A stretch of DNA of 64,000 bases from Hymenobacter psoromatis (GTDB lineage Bacteria > Bacteroidota > Bacteroidia > Cytophagales > Hymenobacteraceae): NCBI GenBank assembly GCA_001596155.1, contig CP014771.1:2914001-2978000 (forward strand), written 5' to 3'. This document shows, in pieces, positions 21,876-31,864 of the stretch (within the stretch, counting starts at the first letter, position 1; every line of letters begins with the position of its first letter). Both the position numbers and the translations under genes were made by a program. Under the pieces are notes generated by a model that worked only from the letters and a program-made list of their open reading frames with translations, ran no database searches and was not told the DNA's origin.

Positions 21876-24800
21876 GTGCAAGTAGCTGATTTTCTTCGCC
21901 TTTACCGCCTCGACGCCGAACTGCAAACCCTGAGCGCCCGCCTGTTGGCCGCGGTTCAGCCCGCCCACGCCGGGCAATCGGCCGACGAGGCGGCGCACGG
22001 CGGCGAGCTGCGCGTGCAACTGCGCGGCCTGGTGGGCTCGCAGGATGCCGTGGTGGCGGCGGCCAGCGCCCACCACGCGCACCCCAACCTGTTCATCCTG
22101 CACGACAAGGACGAGGCGGCGCTCTTCATGGCCGACCTGCGCCACCTGCTGCCCGACGGGCCGGAGGCGCTGCTTTTCCCCAGCTCCTACAAGCGGCCCT
22201 ACGAGTTTGACGAGACGGAAAACGCTAACGTGCTGATGCGCGCCGAGGTGCTTAACCAGCTCAATGCCAGCCGTAACCCCGAAGCAGCAGCGCTGGGCAA
22301 GGCCCCGCTCATCGTGACCTACCCCGAGGCGCTGAGCGAGAAGGTCATCAACCGGCAAAGCCTGGTGCAGAACACGTTTTCGGCCAAGGTGGGCGACAAG
22401 CTGGACGTGAATTTTCTGGGTGAATTGCTGGCGCAATACGACTTTGAGAAGTCGGATTTCGTGTACGAGGCGGGGCAATACGCAGTGCGCGGCGGCATCG
22501 TGGACGTGTTCAGCTACGCGAATGAGCTGCCGTACCGACTGGAATTATTTGGCGATGAGATTGAGAGTATCCGTACGTTCAATCCCGAAACCCAGCTTTC
22601 GGTGGAGCCGCGCCCCTCGGTGAGCATTATTCCCAACGTGCAGACCAAGCTCTTGCAGGAGCGCCGCGAGTCGTTTCTGGAGTTTTTGCCCCGCACCAGC
22701 TGCCTGTGGGTGAAGGACATGCGCCAGACGCTGGACGTGGTGACGGAGCTATTCGACAAGGCCGAGAGCAACTTCAAGCGGCTGGTGGAAGAGGTTGGCG
22801 GCGTGCAAATCGTGTCGAAGCCCGCCGACCTATTTGAGGGGGGTAGGGGTCTGAAAAAATGTCTGGAGGAGTTTGCCATCGTGGAGTTTGGCAAGCGATT
22901 TTACTTCAAGAACTCGCAGGAATTCCAGTTTACGGCCAAGCCGCAGCCGAGCTTTAATAAGGACTTCGACCGGCTGATGAAGAATATCCGGGAGAATAAA
23001 GTCCGGGATTTCACCACCATTATTGCGGCCGACTCGGTGCGGCAGGCCGACCGGCTGCGCACGATTTTTGACGAGCTTGACCCGAACGTGCAGTTTCAGC
23101 ACCTGCTCATTGCCCTGCGCGAAGGCTACGTGGATGAGCAGTTGGGCCTGGCAGTTTATACGGACCACCAGCTGTTTGAGCGCTACTACCGAGCGCAGGA
23201 AACGCGGAAATTTTCCAAGAAAAAAGCCCTGACGCTGCGCGAACTGAAGACCTTGCAGCCCGGCGACTACGTGACGCACCAAGACTACGGCATCGCGCGC
23301 TTCGCGGGGCTGACGCAGGTGGAGCTGAACGGCCACGTCCAGGAGGCTATTCGGCTGGTTTATCGGGATGATGACGTGCTCACGGTGAGCATTCACTCCT
23401 TGCACAAGATTGCGAAATATAGCGGCGCGGAGGGCTCGCCGCCCACCATGAGCAAGCTCGGTTCGCCGGAGTGGGAGAACAAGAAAAAGTCGGTCAAGAA
23501 AAAGGTCAAGGATATCGCGGCCGACCTTATCCGGCTGTATGCCAAGCGGAAGACGGCACCGGGCTTCGCGTTCGCGAAGGACGATTTTATGCAGGCCGAG
23601 CTGGAATCAAGCTTCATTTGGGAGGACACGCCCGACCAGGCCAAAGCTACCGAGGACGTAAAAAACGACATGCAGCAGCCCCACCCGATGGACCGGCTCG
23701 TGTGCGGCGACGTGGGCTTTGGCAAGACGGAAGTGGCCATTCGGGCGGCCTTCAAGGCGGCGGCCAATGGCAAGCAAGTGGCTGTGTTAGTGCCGACTAC
23801 GATTCTGGCGATGCAGCACTACAAGACGTTTCGGGACCGGCTGGCCAACCTGCCGGTAACGGTGGAGTACATCAACCGCTTCAAAACGGCCAAGCAGATA
23901 AAGGAGACGATGGAGCGCGTGGCGGCGGGCCGGACCGATATTCTCATCGGCACGCACGCGCTCACCAATAAGAAGCTGCAATTCAAGGACTTGGGCCTGC
24001 TTATTATTGACGAGGAGCAGAAATTCGGCGTCAAGACCAAGGACAAGCTCAAGGAAATAAAGGTGAACGTGGACACGCTCACGCTCTCGGCCACGCCGAT
24101 ACCGCGCACGCTGCACTTTTCCTTGATGGGCGCGCGCGATTTGAGCGTGATTGCTACCCCCCCGCCCAACCGCCAACCGGTGCAAACGGAGTTGCAGGTA
24201 TTTGACGAAATCATCATCCGCGATGCGATTGCGCGGGAATTGAAGCGCGGCGGGCAGGTGTTTTTCGTGCACAACCGGGTGAGCGACATCGAGGAGATGG
24301 CGGCCATGATACTGCGCCTCGTGCCCAACGCCCGCGTGACCTTCGCCCACGGCCAGATGGACGGCGACTCGCTCGAAAAGCGCATGATGAAGTTCGTGGA
24401 GGGCGAGTACGACGTGCTGGTTTCGACCAATATTATCGAGAGCGGGCTCGACATTCCAAACGCTAACACCATCATCATCAACCGGGCGCACCTCACCGGC
24501 CTCAGCGACCTGCACCAGATGCGCGGCCGCGTGGGCCGCTCGAACCGCAAGGCGTATTGCTACCTGCTGACGCCACCGGTGGCCAACCTGCCCGCCGACG
24601 CCCGCAAGCGCCTGCACACGCTGGAGGAGTTTTCGGACCTCGGGGCGGGCTTCAACGTGGCCATGCGCGACCTCGACATTCGGGGCGCGGGCAATTTGCT
24701 GGGCGGCGAGCAGTCGGGCTTTATTAATGACCTGGGCTATGAGGCTTATCACCAGGTGCTTGACGAGGCCGTGCAGGAATTGAAAGAAACCGAGTTTCGG

Positions 24801-25349
24801 GACTTGTTTTTGGGCGAAGGCACGGGCGGCACCAGCCAGCAGCGCCTGCAAATGGCGGCCGGGGCGCTCAACTCGCCCAAGGAAACGCAGATTGAAACCG
24901 ACTTGCCGGTGCTCATTCCTGACACCTACGTGAACAACGTGTCGGAGCGCCTGCAGCTCTACGCCAAGCTCGACCGCGCCCAAAAACCGGAGGAGCTGGC
25001 CAAGCTGGTGGCCAGCATGACCGACCGTTTCGGGCCGCTGCCCGAGCAGGTGCAGCAGCTCGTGGACATTGTGAAGCTGCGCTGGCAAGCCGCTCGGCTG
25101 GGCCTGGAGAAGCTGACACTCAAGCGCGAAACGCTGCGCGCCTACCTGCCCGCCGGGCCGGGGCACGAGGCGTATTTCCAGGGCGAGCAGTTTGGGTTGA
25201 TTCTCAACTTCGTACAGACCCACCCGCGCACCGCCCGCATGAAAGACCAGAAGGACAAGCTGCAAGTGACCTTCGACGGCATCAGGGGGGTAGGGATGGC
25301 CCAGCAGCTGCTCGCTAAGCTGGGTGCTGCCGAAATGGTGCTGGCCTAA
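21876..25349 (+). CDS. mfd: Transcription-repair coupling factor Mfd
   Basis: A 1157-residue SF2 translocase that removes stalled RNA polymerase and recruits UvrA at lesions. Domain order: UvrB-like N-terminal module (residues about 1-330), RNA-polymerase-interacting CarD/Tudor-like domain (about 460-540, LQPGDYVTHQDYGIARFAG), helicase core with Walker A GDVGFGKTEVA (611-621) and DEEQ box (712-715), motif VI-like HQMRGRVGRSNRKAYCY, and the C-terminal TRCF domain. The start is a GTG (21876), preferred because VQVADFLRLYR matches the usual N-terminus and no ATG occurs in frame for about 85 codons. It contains three GGGGGTAG/CTACCCCC octamers. The frame is intact. Confidence 0.95.
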   Translation: MQVADFLRLYRLDAELQTLSARLLAAVQPAHAGQSADEAAHGGELRVQLRGLVGSQDAVVAAASAHHAHPNLFILHDKDEAALFMADLRHLLPDGPEALLFPSSYKRPYEFDETENANVLMRAEVLNQLNASRNPEAAALGKAPLIVTYPEALSEKVINRQSLVQNTFSAKVGDKLDVNFLGELLAQYDFEKSDFVYEAGQYAVRGGIVDVFSYANELPYRLELFGDEIESIRTFNPETQLSVEPRPSVSIIPNVQTKLLQERRESFLEFLPRTSCLWVKDMRQTLDVVTELFDKAESNFKRLVEEVGGVQIVSKPADLFEGGRGLKKCLEEFAIVEFGKRFYFKNSQEFQFTAKPQPSFNKDFDRLMKNIRENKVRDFTTIIAADSVRQADRLRTIFDELDPNVQFQHLLIALREGYVDEQLGLAVYTDHQLFERYYRAQETRKFSKKKALTLRELKTLQPGDYVTHQDYGIARFAGLTQVELNGHVQEAIRLVYRDDDVLTVSIHSLHKIAKYSGAEGSPPTMSKLGSPEWENKKKSVKKKVKDIAADLIRLYAKRKTAPGFAFAKDDFMQAELESSFIWEDTPDQAKATEDVKNDMQQPHPMDRLVCGDVGFGKTEVAIRAAFKAAANGKQVAVLVPTTILAMQHYKTFRDRLANLPVTVEYINRFKTAKQIKETMERVAAGRTDILIGTHALTNKKLQFKDLGLLIIDEEQKFGVKTKDKLKEIKVNVDTLTLSATPIPRTLHFSLMGARDLSVIATPPPNRQPVQTELQVFDEIIIRDAIARELKRGGQVFFVHNRVSDIEEMAAMILRLVPNARVTFAHGQMDGDSLEKRMMKFVEGEYDVLVSTNIIESGLDIPNANTIIINRAHLTGLSDLHQMRGRVGRSNRKAYCYLLTPPVANLPADARKRLHTLEEFSDLGAGFNVAMRDLDIRGAGNLLGGEQSGFINDLGYEAYHQVLDEAVQELKETEFRDLFLGEGTGGTSQQRLQMAAGALNSPKETQIETDLPVLIPDTYVNNVSERLQLYAKLDRAQKPEELAKLVASMTDRFGPLPEQVQQLVDIVKLRWQAARLGLEKLTLKRETLRAYLPAGPGHEAYFQGEQFGLILNFVQTHPRTARMKDQKDKLQVTFDGIRGVGMAQQLLAKLGAAEMVLA

Positions 25350-25382
25350 CCGCTCAGCCTTATCTTGTCAATAAAAAAGCCG

Positions 25383-25946
25383 ATGGATATCAACAAACGC
25401 TTCGACCAGCTGGAAAGCCTGCTGGTGGACCTGGCCCGCAAGCAGGACCAGCAAGCCGAGCAGATTGCTCGCATCATACAGATACTCAATGGTCATGGGG
25501 AAGCCATTAACAGCTTGGGCGAACTGCTGAACAGCCACACCGAACTGCTGAACAGCCACACCGAACTGCTGAACAGCCACACCGAAGTGCTGAACAGCCA
25601 CACCGGGATTTTGCAGCGGCAGGAAGTGCGGCTGGATAATATTAGCGACCAGATTGGCGATATTATCACTATTCTAAAAATCTCGGAGGCCCGCCACACC
25701 GAGACTGAGCAGCGGCAGGACGCCATGATGGCAGAGATTCAACAGCAGGGTAAGCGCCAGGATGTTGCCGTAGATGCGTTGAAAGTACTGTTCAAGCGCC
25801 AGCAAACCACCGACACCCGCCTCGACGAACTCGTGCAAACCGAGTTGCAAATGCTCCAGCTAATGCGCCGAGACGCCGAGAAGCTCGAAGACCACGAGCC
25901 GCGCCTCAAGCGCTTGGAAGACGAGTTTCTGCGCCCGGCTGGCTAG
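25383..25946 (+). CDS. Coiled-coil protein with ELLNSHT heptad repeats
   Basis: A 187-residue, mostly coiled-coil cytoplasmic protein. After MDINKRFDQLESLLVDLARK comes a perfect run of 7-residue units (ELLNSHT three times, then EVLNSHT, about residues 47-74), followed by more heptads with many glutamines and a charged C-terminus (DHEPRLKRLEDEF). No enzyme motif. It is 33 nt downstream of mfd on the same strand and could be read with it. The ATG at 25383 is preferred to an upstream TTG (25365). It is probably an oligomeric scaffold, function unknown. Confidence 0.7.
   Translation: MDINKRFDQLESLLVDLARKQDQQAEQIARIIQILNGHGEAINSLGELLNSHTELLNSHTELLNSHTEVLNSHTGILQRQEVRLDNISDQIGDIITILKISEARHTETEQRQDAMMAEIQQQGKRQDVAVDALKVLFKRQQTTDTRLDELVQTELQMLQLMRRDAEKLEDHEPRLKRLEDEFLRPAG
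25521..25604 (+). repeat. Four tandem 21-bp repeats inside the coiled-coil gene
   Basis: The unit GAACTGCTGAACAGCCACAC(C) occurs three times identically (25521, 25542, 25563) and once with two substitutions (25584). Each unit encodes one heptad, so copy-number changes preserve frame and coiled-coil register. Confidence 0.92.
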
Positions 25947-25963
25947 CCGCTCTACCCCCCCCT

Positions 25964-26004
25964 AAAAAGCCCGACGTGCCGCAAGGCGACACGTCGGGCT
26001 TTTT
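25964..26004. terminator. Bidirectional terminator
   Basis: AAAAAGCCCGACGTG, short loop, mirrored arm, TTTTT. It lies between the convergent coiled-coil gene and the TonB-plug gene. Confidence 0.88.
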
Positions 26005-26021
26005 CGTTGTAAGACAAGTAC

Positions 26022-28564
26022 TTACCGCGACTTGGGCGCCACGTAAATGATGCTGGTGCCGCGGCTGGGCTGGCCTTCGAGGGTGATGCCTTCGGTAGAA
26101 ATCTGGAAGTTGCCGCTGCCGTCGGCGGTGTAAAAGAGGAATTCGGTCTGGCCATTGGGGCCGGTGGTCAGCTGCGGGTCCCAAAAGAGGGTGAGGCGGC
26201 GCGGGTCCATCGTGGGCGCGTTCATAACGGGCGCGCCGTAGCGCGGCTGGTAAAACTCCTGGGCGGCGTAGTAGCCCGGAACCTTCATCGTGAGAATGCC
26301 GGGGCTGGGCGTTAGCTGGTCGGTGCCCTTATAGTTTTTGTCGCCGCGCTTGGTATAGATGGCAATGACGCCCCCATCGGCCCCACTGCCAAAAATGGCT
26401 GCCTCAGGACCTTTGAATACCTCCACAGCCTCGACTTGATTGGCCTGAATGCTACTGACAAAATCAATGTCAATGCGCTGACCATCAAGAATAAACAAGG
26501 GCGTGCCGCTACCCCTTATCTGCACGCTCATGTTGGGCGGCGTGCCCGTGATGGTGAGGCCCGCCACCCGGCCTTGCAGCACCTGGAAGATGGACAGCCC
26601 CGACTGCGCCGACGGGTTGTTGGCGAAGTCCACCATCGTGTTGGCCACTACGCCGGGGTAGAGGCGGCGGGGGTCATCGGGCGGTATCAGCACTTTTTTG
26701 CCGGTCACGGCCACGTTGCCCAGCTGCACGTTGCGCAGGGCCTCGCCGTCGGGGTTGTTCTGGCGCTCCTGCACCTGCTGCTGGCGGCTGCGGCGCAGGT
26801 AGTCGGCCACGGCGGGCGCGGCAGCCGGCAGGGGGGGTAGGGGCGCGCCAAACGTGGGCGGCCCCAGGTCGGGCCGAATAATGACATTGCTGCCGCCCGA
26901 CGTGCGTCGGGCCTGCAAGGTCACCACGGCCGTATCCTTACCCGGAAAGCCGGTGAAACGGAACCGCCCCTGGGCGTCGGTGCTGGCCGTGAGCACGCTG
27001 CGATTGGGCTTGCTCTGAATAAAAGTGAGCTGGCTATTGGCGATGCCGTTCTGGCCCATGCCGGTTACCTGCCCGCCCAGGGTTATGCCCTGCTCGGCAC
27101 CATAGACCAGCAAGGGGGGGTAGGGGCCAGCACTTCTTTCCACACGTAGCGGCGCCAGCCCTGGGTAAGCAGCAGATTATCAAGCGCCTGCGTGACCTCG
27201 GGCGTGGGCGTTTGGAAATAATAACCGGGGTTTTCGACGTAGCCCGCCAGGTCGGAAGTCAGCAGCAGGCTGGTGGCCACGTTGCCGCCGTTGGGGTCGA
27301 GGCTGGCGGCACCGGCCTCGGCCACGCTCACCGAGAGGTGGGCGGCGGCGGGCTGGCCGGCAGCATCGGTCACCTGCACTTTCACGTGCACGGGGTCGTG
27401 GGGGGCGTAGGCGGCCCTGTCGGGCGTGAGGGTCACGTGCAGGGCGGGCGGGCCGTTTAGCACGAAAGCCAGGCGCTCGGCCTGCGGCACGCTTTGGGCA
27501 TCAAACAGCGTAATATGCAGAATGCCACTGGGATAGCGCGCCTTGCTTAGCTTCCAGGTCACGGGCGCGCCGTTGTCGGTGAGGGGCCGCGGCACTAGGC
27601 CCACGATGTAGCCGCGCACTTCGCTCAGCAACATGGCCGGGCCGGGCACCGGCGCGCCGGGCGCGCCTTTGTAGCGCACTTCCACGGTGTAGCTGTCGCC
27701 GGCGTCGAGCACGTGCAGCCCGTAGCCGGTGGCCTGCACGGCGGGCAGGGGAAAGTCGGCGCTGCCGCCGTCGGGCAGCTTCACGCGGGCGTGGTAGCGC
27801 TGGCCGGCGGCGGGCGTAAAGCTCAGCCGGCCCATGCCCGCGTGCGCCGCGCTGAAGGCCGTCCCCACGGGCTTGTTCTGCTCATCAAGCACTTGCCCGC
27901 TGATGGCCGCGCCGCGCCCGCTGGCCGCCACCGCCTTGAAGCCCACCGTGGCCGGCAGCCCCGCCACGAGGTTGCCGCCTTCGGGGAAAAACTGCACATC
28001 GACCTTGCCCGCCGCGATGGCTGCCCTGGCAACGGCTTTGGCCGGTATGTGGGAGGTAGCGCTGCCAAAATCGTCGGGCTGGTTGGGGGCGGCGGGCCAC
28101 ACTTGCAGCTCCCGCTGAAAAATATAGGCCGGGTTCACGTTGCGCATCCAGGTGGTGAAGGCGCGTAGCAGATAGGTGCCCGCTTTGAGGGTGTCGCCCA
28201 GCTCAATGTCGCCGTAGGCGCGGCCGCCCGACAGGCGCAGCGTGCGCCGGGCCACCACCTGGCGCTGGGGCGAAAGCAACTCCACGTGCAGCACCTTGCT
28301 CAGCGTATCGGGCTGGTGGCGCAGGGCATCGACCACGTAGGCGCTGAACCACATGGTTTCGCCAGTGCCGTAGGCCGGGCGGTCGAGGTGCAGGTAGGCC
28401 TTTTCGGGGCGCACGAGGGCGTAGTGGGCCCCCAGCTTTTCGGCAATAGCCTGAATGGGATTGCCATCGGTGGGGTAGCGAAACGCCAACAGCCCCAGCA
28501 AGCCCGCCGCCGCCACTCCAAACGCCGCGATTTTCGGGCGCATCCCTCTCAAATTACCTGTCAT
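26022..28564 (-). pseudogene. MG2/TonB-plug-domain outer-membrane protein, split by a frameshift in a C7 tract
   Basis: Two frames encode one protein. The N-terminal part (28564 to about 27115) has a signal/anchor (KIAAFGVAAAGLLGLLAF), macroglobulin-like MG2 segments (PEKAYLHLDRPAYGTGETMWFSAYV) and the end LLTQGWRRYVWKEVLAP. The C-terminal part (about 27115 to 26022) has a carboxypeptidase-regulatory-like beta sandwich (QGITLGGQVTG) and a TonB plug-like domain (SIFQVLQGRVAGLTITG, VQIRGSGTPLFILDG, EVFKGPEAAIFGSGADGGVIAIYTK). The coding strand has seven C after CCTA; an eighth would join the frames as APTPPLLVYGAEQGITL. Family knowledge: such proteins sit at the outer membrane without a full barrel. 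This is a true break, a phase-variable tract or a sequencing error. The start may be 28543. Confidence 0.82.
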
Positions 28565-28664
28565 AGAAAAACCGAATAACGCTCGCCTGCCTACAAGCCT
28601 ACGCCGAGCCGGATGGCGAAAGTATGAACAGGAAGGGTAGCAAAGCTTGCCGGCTAACTGAGCG

Positions 28665-28706
28665 GCGGCAAGTAGCGCGAACTTTCCAGTTCGCGCTACT
28701 TGCCGC
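28665..28706. repeat. Family A palindrome, short perfect form
   Basis: A perfect 19-bp stem with loop TTCC (arm GCGGCAAGTAGCGCGAACT). It lies 8 bp beyond the DsbA-like gene stop and could terminate its transcription. Confidence 0.8.
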
Positions 28707-28714
28707 CTTCCTCT

Positions 28715-29413
28715 TTAGTCGCAGCCGTCGGGGCCGCAGGCGGGGCCGTCGGCCAACATAACGGGTTGGTTTTTAGAATGTCCTTCTTCCCAGGTCTTGC
28801 CCAGCACTTCGGCAAAGACCTCGCTGGGCTGCGCGCCCGACACGGCGTACTTGTCATCGAAGACAAAAAACGGCACGCCCTGCACGCCTATTTGCTGGGC
28901 CTCATACTCGTCGCGGCGCACCTCGTTGGCGTAGGTGCCGGCCAGCAGCGCCTGGCGGGCGGCGGCGGCGTCGAGGCCGATTTCGGCGGCCAGGTTGGTG
29001 AGCGTGTCGAGCTGGTTGAGGTCGCGGCCTTCGAGGTAGTAGGCGGCCATGAGGCGCTCCTTGGTGGCATCCTGCCGGCCGTGGTGCGCGCCGAAATGGA
29101 TGAGCTGGTGGGCCAGAAAGGTATTGGCCGGAATGGCTTTATCGAAATCGTATTCCAAACCTACCTCTTTGGCTATCAGAGTCATATGGTCGCTCATGCG
29201 GCGGCCTTCCGCCTCCGGCATACCTTTCTTTTTGGCCAGCGAGGCATGGATGCTTTCGCCGGGGGTAGGGACAAAGTCGGGCGTGAGCTGGAAGCTTTTC
29301 CACTCCACCTGCACGTCGGCGCGGTGGGCAAACCCGCCGAGCGCTTGTTCAAACTTACGCTTGCCGATGTAGCAGAATGGGCATACCACGTCGGACCAGA
29401 TTTCAACTTTCAT
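28715..29413 (-). CDS. DsbA-family (FrnE-like) oxidoreductase
   Basis: A 232-residue cytoplasmic thioredoxin-fold protein. The redox motif CPFC (C11, C14 in SDVVCPFCYIGK) starts the first strand-helix unit. A helical insertion follows, and the cis-Pro loop reads GVQGVPFFVFDDKYAVSGAQ, characteristic of FrnE/YwbO-like 2-hydroxychromene-isomerase relatives. The C-terminus carries an additional Cys pair (ACGPDGCD), a feature also seen in FrnE proteins. No signal peptide. FrnE has been linked to oxidative-stress tolerance; the partner here is unknown. Monocistronic. Confidence 0.9.
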   Translation of the reverse strand: MKVEIWSDVVCPFCYIGKRKFEQALGGFAHRADVQVEWKSFQLTPDFVPTPGESIHASLAKKKGMPEAEGRRMSDHMTLIAKEVGLEYDFDKAIPANTFLAHQLIHFGAHHGRQDATKERLMAAYYLEGRDLNQLDTLTNLAAEIGLDAAAARQALLAGTYANEVRRDEYEAQQIGVQGVPFFVFDDKYAVSGAQPSEVFAEVLGKTWEEGHSKNQPVMLADGPACGPDGCD

Positions 29414-29605
29414 AAGACAAAAAAGCTAGTGATTACCAGAACAGCACGAAGCCGCGAGCGCGGTGAATTGTTTGTGGTTCAGGGCCTGGCTAACACCCGG
29501 CCGGCGGCGCGCGTTCAGGCTGACGGCGGGGGGTAGGGCGCAACCTTGGGCCGGCCGGGCGGGTTAAGGGAGGACGTATTTTTTGGCCCGTATCTACCTT
29601 AACTC

Positions 29606-30595
29606 ATGGAATATCAGAAATTAGGCTCGTCCGACGTCCGCGTTTCGCGCATCACGTTTGGCAGCTGGGCGGCCGGCGGCTGGATGTGGGGCGGCACCGA
29701 GCAGAACGACGCCGTGGGTGCCATTCACGCCGCCTACGACCTCGGCGTGACCAGCATCGACACCGCGCCGGTCTATGGCATGGGCCTGAGCGAGCAGATT
29801 GTGGGCGAGGCCATCAGGAGCCTGCCGCGCGACAAGGTGCAGATTCTGACCAAGTTCGGGATGCGCTGGGACCAGCCCAAGGGCGATTTTGCCATGAAGA
29901 CCAAAGACAACCAGAACCGCGACCTCGACGTGTATAAGTACGCCAGCCGCGCCAGCATTATCCAGGAATGCGAGGAGAGCCTCCAGCGCCTGGGCACCGA
30001 CTACATCGACCTCTACCAGCAGCACTGGCCCGACGTGACGACGCCCATAAGCGAAACGATGGAGGCCGTGCAGCGCCTCATCGAGCAAGGAAAGGTGCGG
30101 GCCGTCGGCGTCAGCAACTACTCGGTGGCGCAAATGACCGAGGCCGAAAAAACGCTTAAGTTGGCCTCCAACCAGGTGCCTTTCAGCCTGTTGCGCCGCG
30201 ATATTGAGAAAGACGTGGTGCTCTACGCGCAGCAGCACGGTCTGGGCATTCTGGTTTACAGCCCTTTGCAGCTGGGTTTATTAACCGGCAAAATCAAGCC
30301 CGGCCAGCACTTCGACGCGAGTGATTTGCGCAGCACCAACCGGCTTTTCAAGCCCGAGGCGGTGACCAAAGTCAACGCCTTTTTGCACAAAATCCGGCCG
30401 CTGGCCGAAATCAAAAACGCCAGCCTCGGCCAGCTCGTGCTAGCCTGGACGCTGGCGCAGCCCGGCATCACGGTGGCGCTGGTGGGCGCCCGCAACCCCG
30501 AGCAAGCTACCCAAAACGCCAGGGCGATGGACGTGAAACTCAGCTTTGAGGAGGTTGATTTCATCAACAAGCAGCTGGCGCAGGCGCAGTTGTAG
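29606..30595 (+). CDS. Aldo/keto reductase
   Basis: A 329-residue TIM-barrel oxidoreductase. The AKR tetrad is visible: D52 (SIDTAPVYG), Y57, K83 (ILTKFGMRW) and H140 (DLYQQHWPD). NADPH-binding residues fall in the C-terminal [13 protein letters not shown] segment. The sequence resembles the general-stress/YhdN-type AKRs acting on small aldehydes; the substrate is not determinable. It is followed after 2 bp by a family A palindrome and then by proB, so transcription might continue into proBA. Confidence 0.92.
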   Translation: MEYQKLGSSDVRVSRITFGSWAAGGWMWGGTEQNDAVGAIHAAYDLGVTSIDTAPVYGMGLSEQIVGEAIRSLPRDKVQILTKFGMRWDQPKGDFAMKTKDNQNRDLDVYKYASRASIIQECEESLQRLGTDYIDLYQQHWPDVTTPISETMEAVQRLIEQGKVRAVGVSNYSVAQMTEAEKTLKLASNQVPFSLLRRDIEKDVVLYAQQHGLGILVYSPLQLGLLTGKIKPGQHFDASDLRSTNRLFKPEAVTKVNAFLHKIRPLAEIKNASLGQLVLAWTLAQPGITVALVGARNPEQATQNARAMDVKLSFEEVDFINKQLAQAQL

Positions 30596-30597
30596 CC

Positions 30598-30675
30598 AGT
30601 AGCGCGAACTTTGTAGTTCGCGTCCCCGCGCCATAATGGTCGTTCTGGGCCGCGAACTACAAAGTTCGCGCTACT
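30598..30675. repeat. Family A palindrome abutting the proB start codon
   Basis: The left arm AGTAGCGCGAACTTTGTAGT (from 30598) and matching right arm end at 30675; the proB ATG is 30676-30678. The ribosome-entry region of proB is therefore the repeat itself. Confidence 0.82.
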
Positions 30676-31767
30676 ATGCCCCTACCCTACCGCCGCCTGG
30701 TCGTCAAAATAGGCTCCAACGTGCTTACCCAGGCCAACGGCCTGCCCGATGAGGACCGCATGGCCCAGCTGGTGAGCCAGCTAGTGGGCCTCAAAAACCA
30801 GGGCTGCGAGGTTATCCTCGTGTCGTCGGGGGCGGTGGCGGCGGGGCGCAGCCTCATCACCCTACCCCCCCGCGCCGACGCGGTGCGCAGCCGCCAGCTG
30901 CTGGCCGCCGTGGGCCAGGTGAAACTACTGAGCCTGTATGCCGCGCTGCTGGCCCCGCACGGCCTGCTGGGCGCGCAGGTGCTGGTGACCAAAGAGGATT
31001 TTCGCGACCGCCAGCACTACCTGAACATGCGCAACTGCTTTCAGGAATTGCTCCAGCAAAACGTTATTCCCATTGTGAATGAGAACGATGTGATTTCGGT
31101 AACCGAATTGATGTTTACCGACAACGACGAGCTGGCGGGCCTGGTGGCCAGCATGCTCGACGCCGACGCGCTGCTGATTCTGAGCAACGTGGACGGCATT
31201 TTTGACGGCGACCCGGCGCGGCCGGGCGCGCAGGTAATCCGGCACATCGCGCCGCATGACACTGGCTTTGCTGAGTTCGTGACGGCCACGCGCTCGCAAT
31301 TCGGGCGCGGCGGAATGCTCACCAAATGCTCCATTGCCCACAAGGTGGCGGGGCTGGGCATCAGCGTGCATATTGCCAACGGCAAGACGCCCGACATTCT
31401 ACCTAATATTCTGAATGAGAAAGCCATCAGCACTTGGTTTGAGCCCAGCAAGCGGGCCTCGCGCACTAAAAAATGGCTGGCCCACGCGCAGGCCGCTCAG
31501 GCCACCGTGCACGTGAATGCCGGGGCGCGGGCGGCGCTACTGGCCGCCGGCCAGGCCACGAGCCTGCTGCCGGTGGGGGTAGTAAAAATCGAAGGCGATT
31601 TCCAGAAAGGCGACTTGGTGCGCCTCGTGGACGAGGCCAGCCACGCGCTGGGCCTGGGCCTGGCTGAATATGGTTCGGACAAGGCCCGTGAGCGGCTGGG
31701 CCAGCACGGCCAGCGCCCGCTAGTGCATTATGACTATTTATTTTTGACGGCCGATAATGTAGGGTAA
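30676..31767 (+). CDS. proB: Glutamate 5-kinase
   Basis: A 363-residue enzyme phosphorylating L-glutamate, the first step of proline synthesis. The amino-acid kinase domain is present in order: RRLVVKIGSNVL (phosphate-binding Lys/Gly), VSSGAVAAGR, NENDVISV and FTDNDELAGLVASMLDADALLILSNVDG. The C-terminal PUA domain occupies about residues 275-360 (VKIEGDFQKGDLVRLVD). The ATG directly follows a palindrome and the stop TAA (31765-31767) lies inside the next palindrome. It is paired with proA downstream. Confidence 0.94.
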   Translation: MPLPYRRLVVKIGSNVLTQANGLPDEDRMAQLVSQLVGLKNQGCEVILVSSGAVAAGRSLITLPPRADAVRSRQLLAAVGQVKLLSLYAALLAPHGLLGAQVLVTKEDFRDRQHYLNMRNCFQELLQQNVIPIVNENDVISVTELMFTDNDELAGLVASMLDADALLILSNVDGIFDGDPARPGAQVIRHIAPHDTGFAEFVTATRSQFGRGGMLTKCSIAHKVAGLGISVHIANGKTPDILPNILNEKAISTWFEPSKRASRTKKWLAHAQAAQATVHVNAGARAALLAAGQATSLLPVGVVKIEGDFQKGDLVRLVDEASHALGLGLAEYGSDKARERLGQHGQRPLVHYDYLFLTADNVG

Positions 31768-31859
31768 GCTTTAGCTTGCCGTTTTAGCACGAACCGGCTC
31801 ACTTCCGGCAAGCTAAAGCTTACCGCACAATCCCGTGGCAAGCTAAAGCTTACCCTACA
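31759..31859. repeat. Family E palindrome with three units, containing the proB stop
   Basis: The unit GGTAAGCTTTAGCTTGCC occurs at 31764 and, inverted, at 31807-31824 and 31837-31854, with outer TGTAGG/CCTACA. The proB TAA is read from the first unit; proA starts 6 bp after the last. Confidence 0.82.
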
Positions 31860-31864
31860 CACTT

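Noticed and set aside
23787..25265. 492-residue open frame on the minus strand
   Set aside because: It lies entirely antisense to conserved mfd helicase coding sequence; GC-rich DNA produces long antisense frames and the translation shows no family feature.
25521..25604. Regular repeats that might be a CRISPR array
   Set aside because: The 21-bp units are contiguous with no spacers and encode in-frame heptads.
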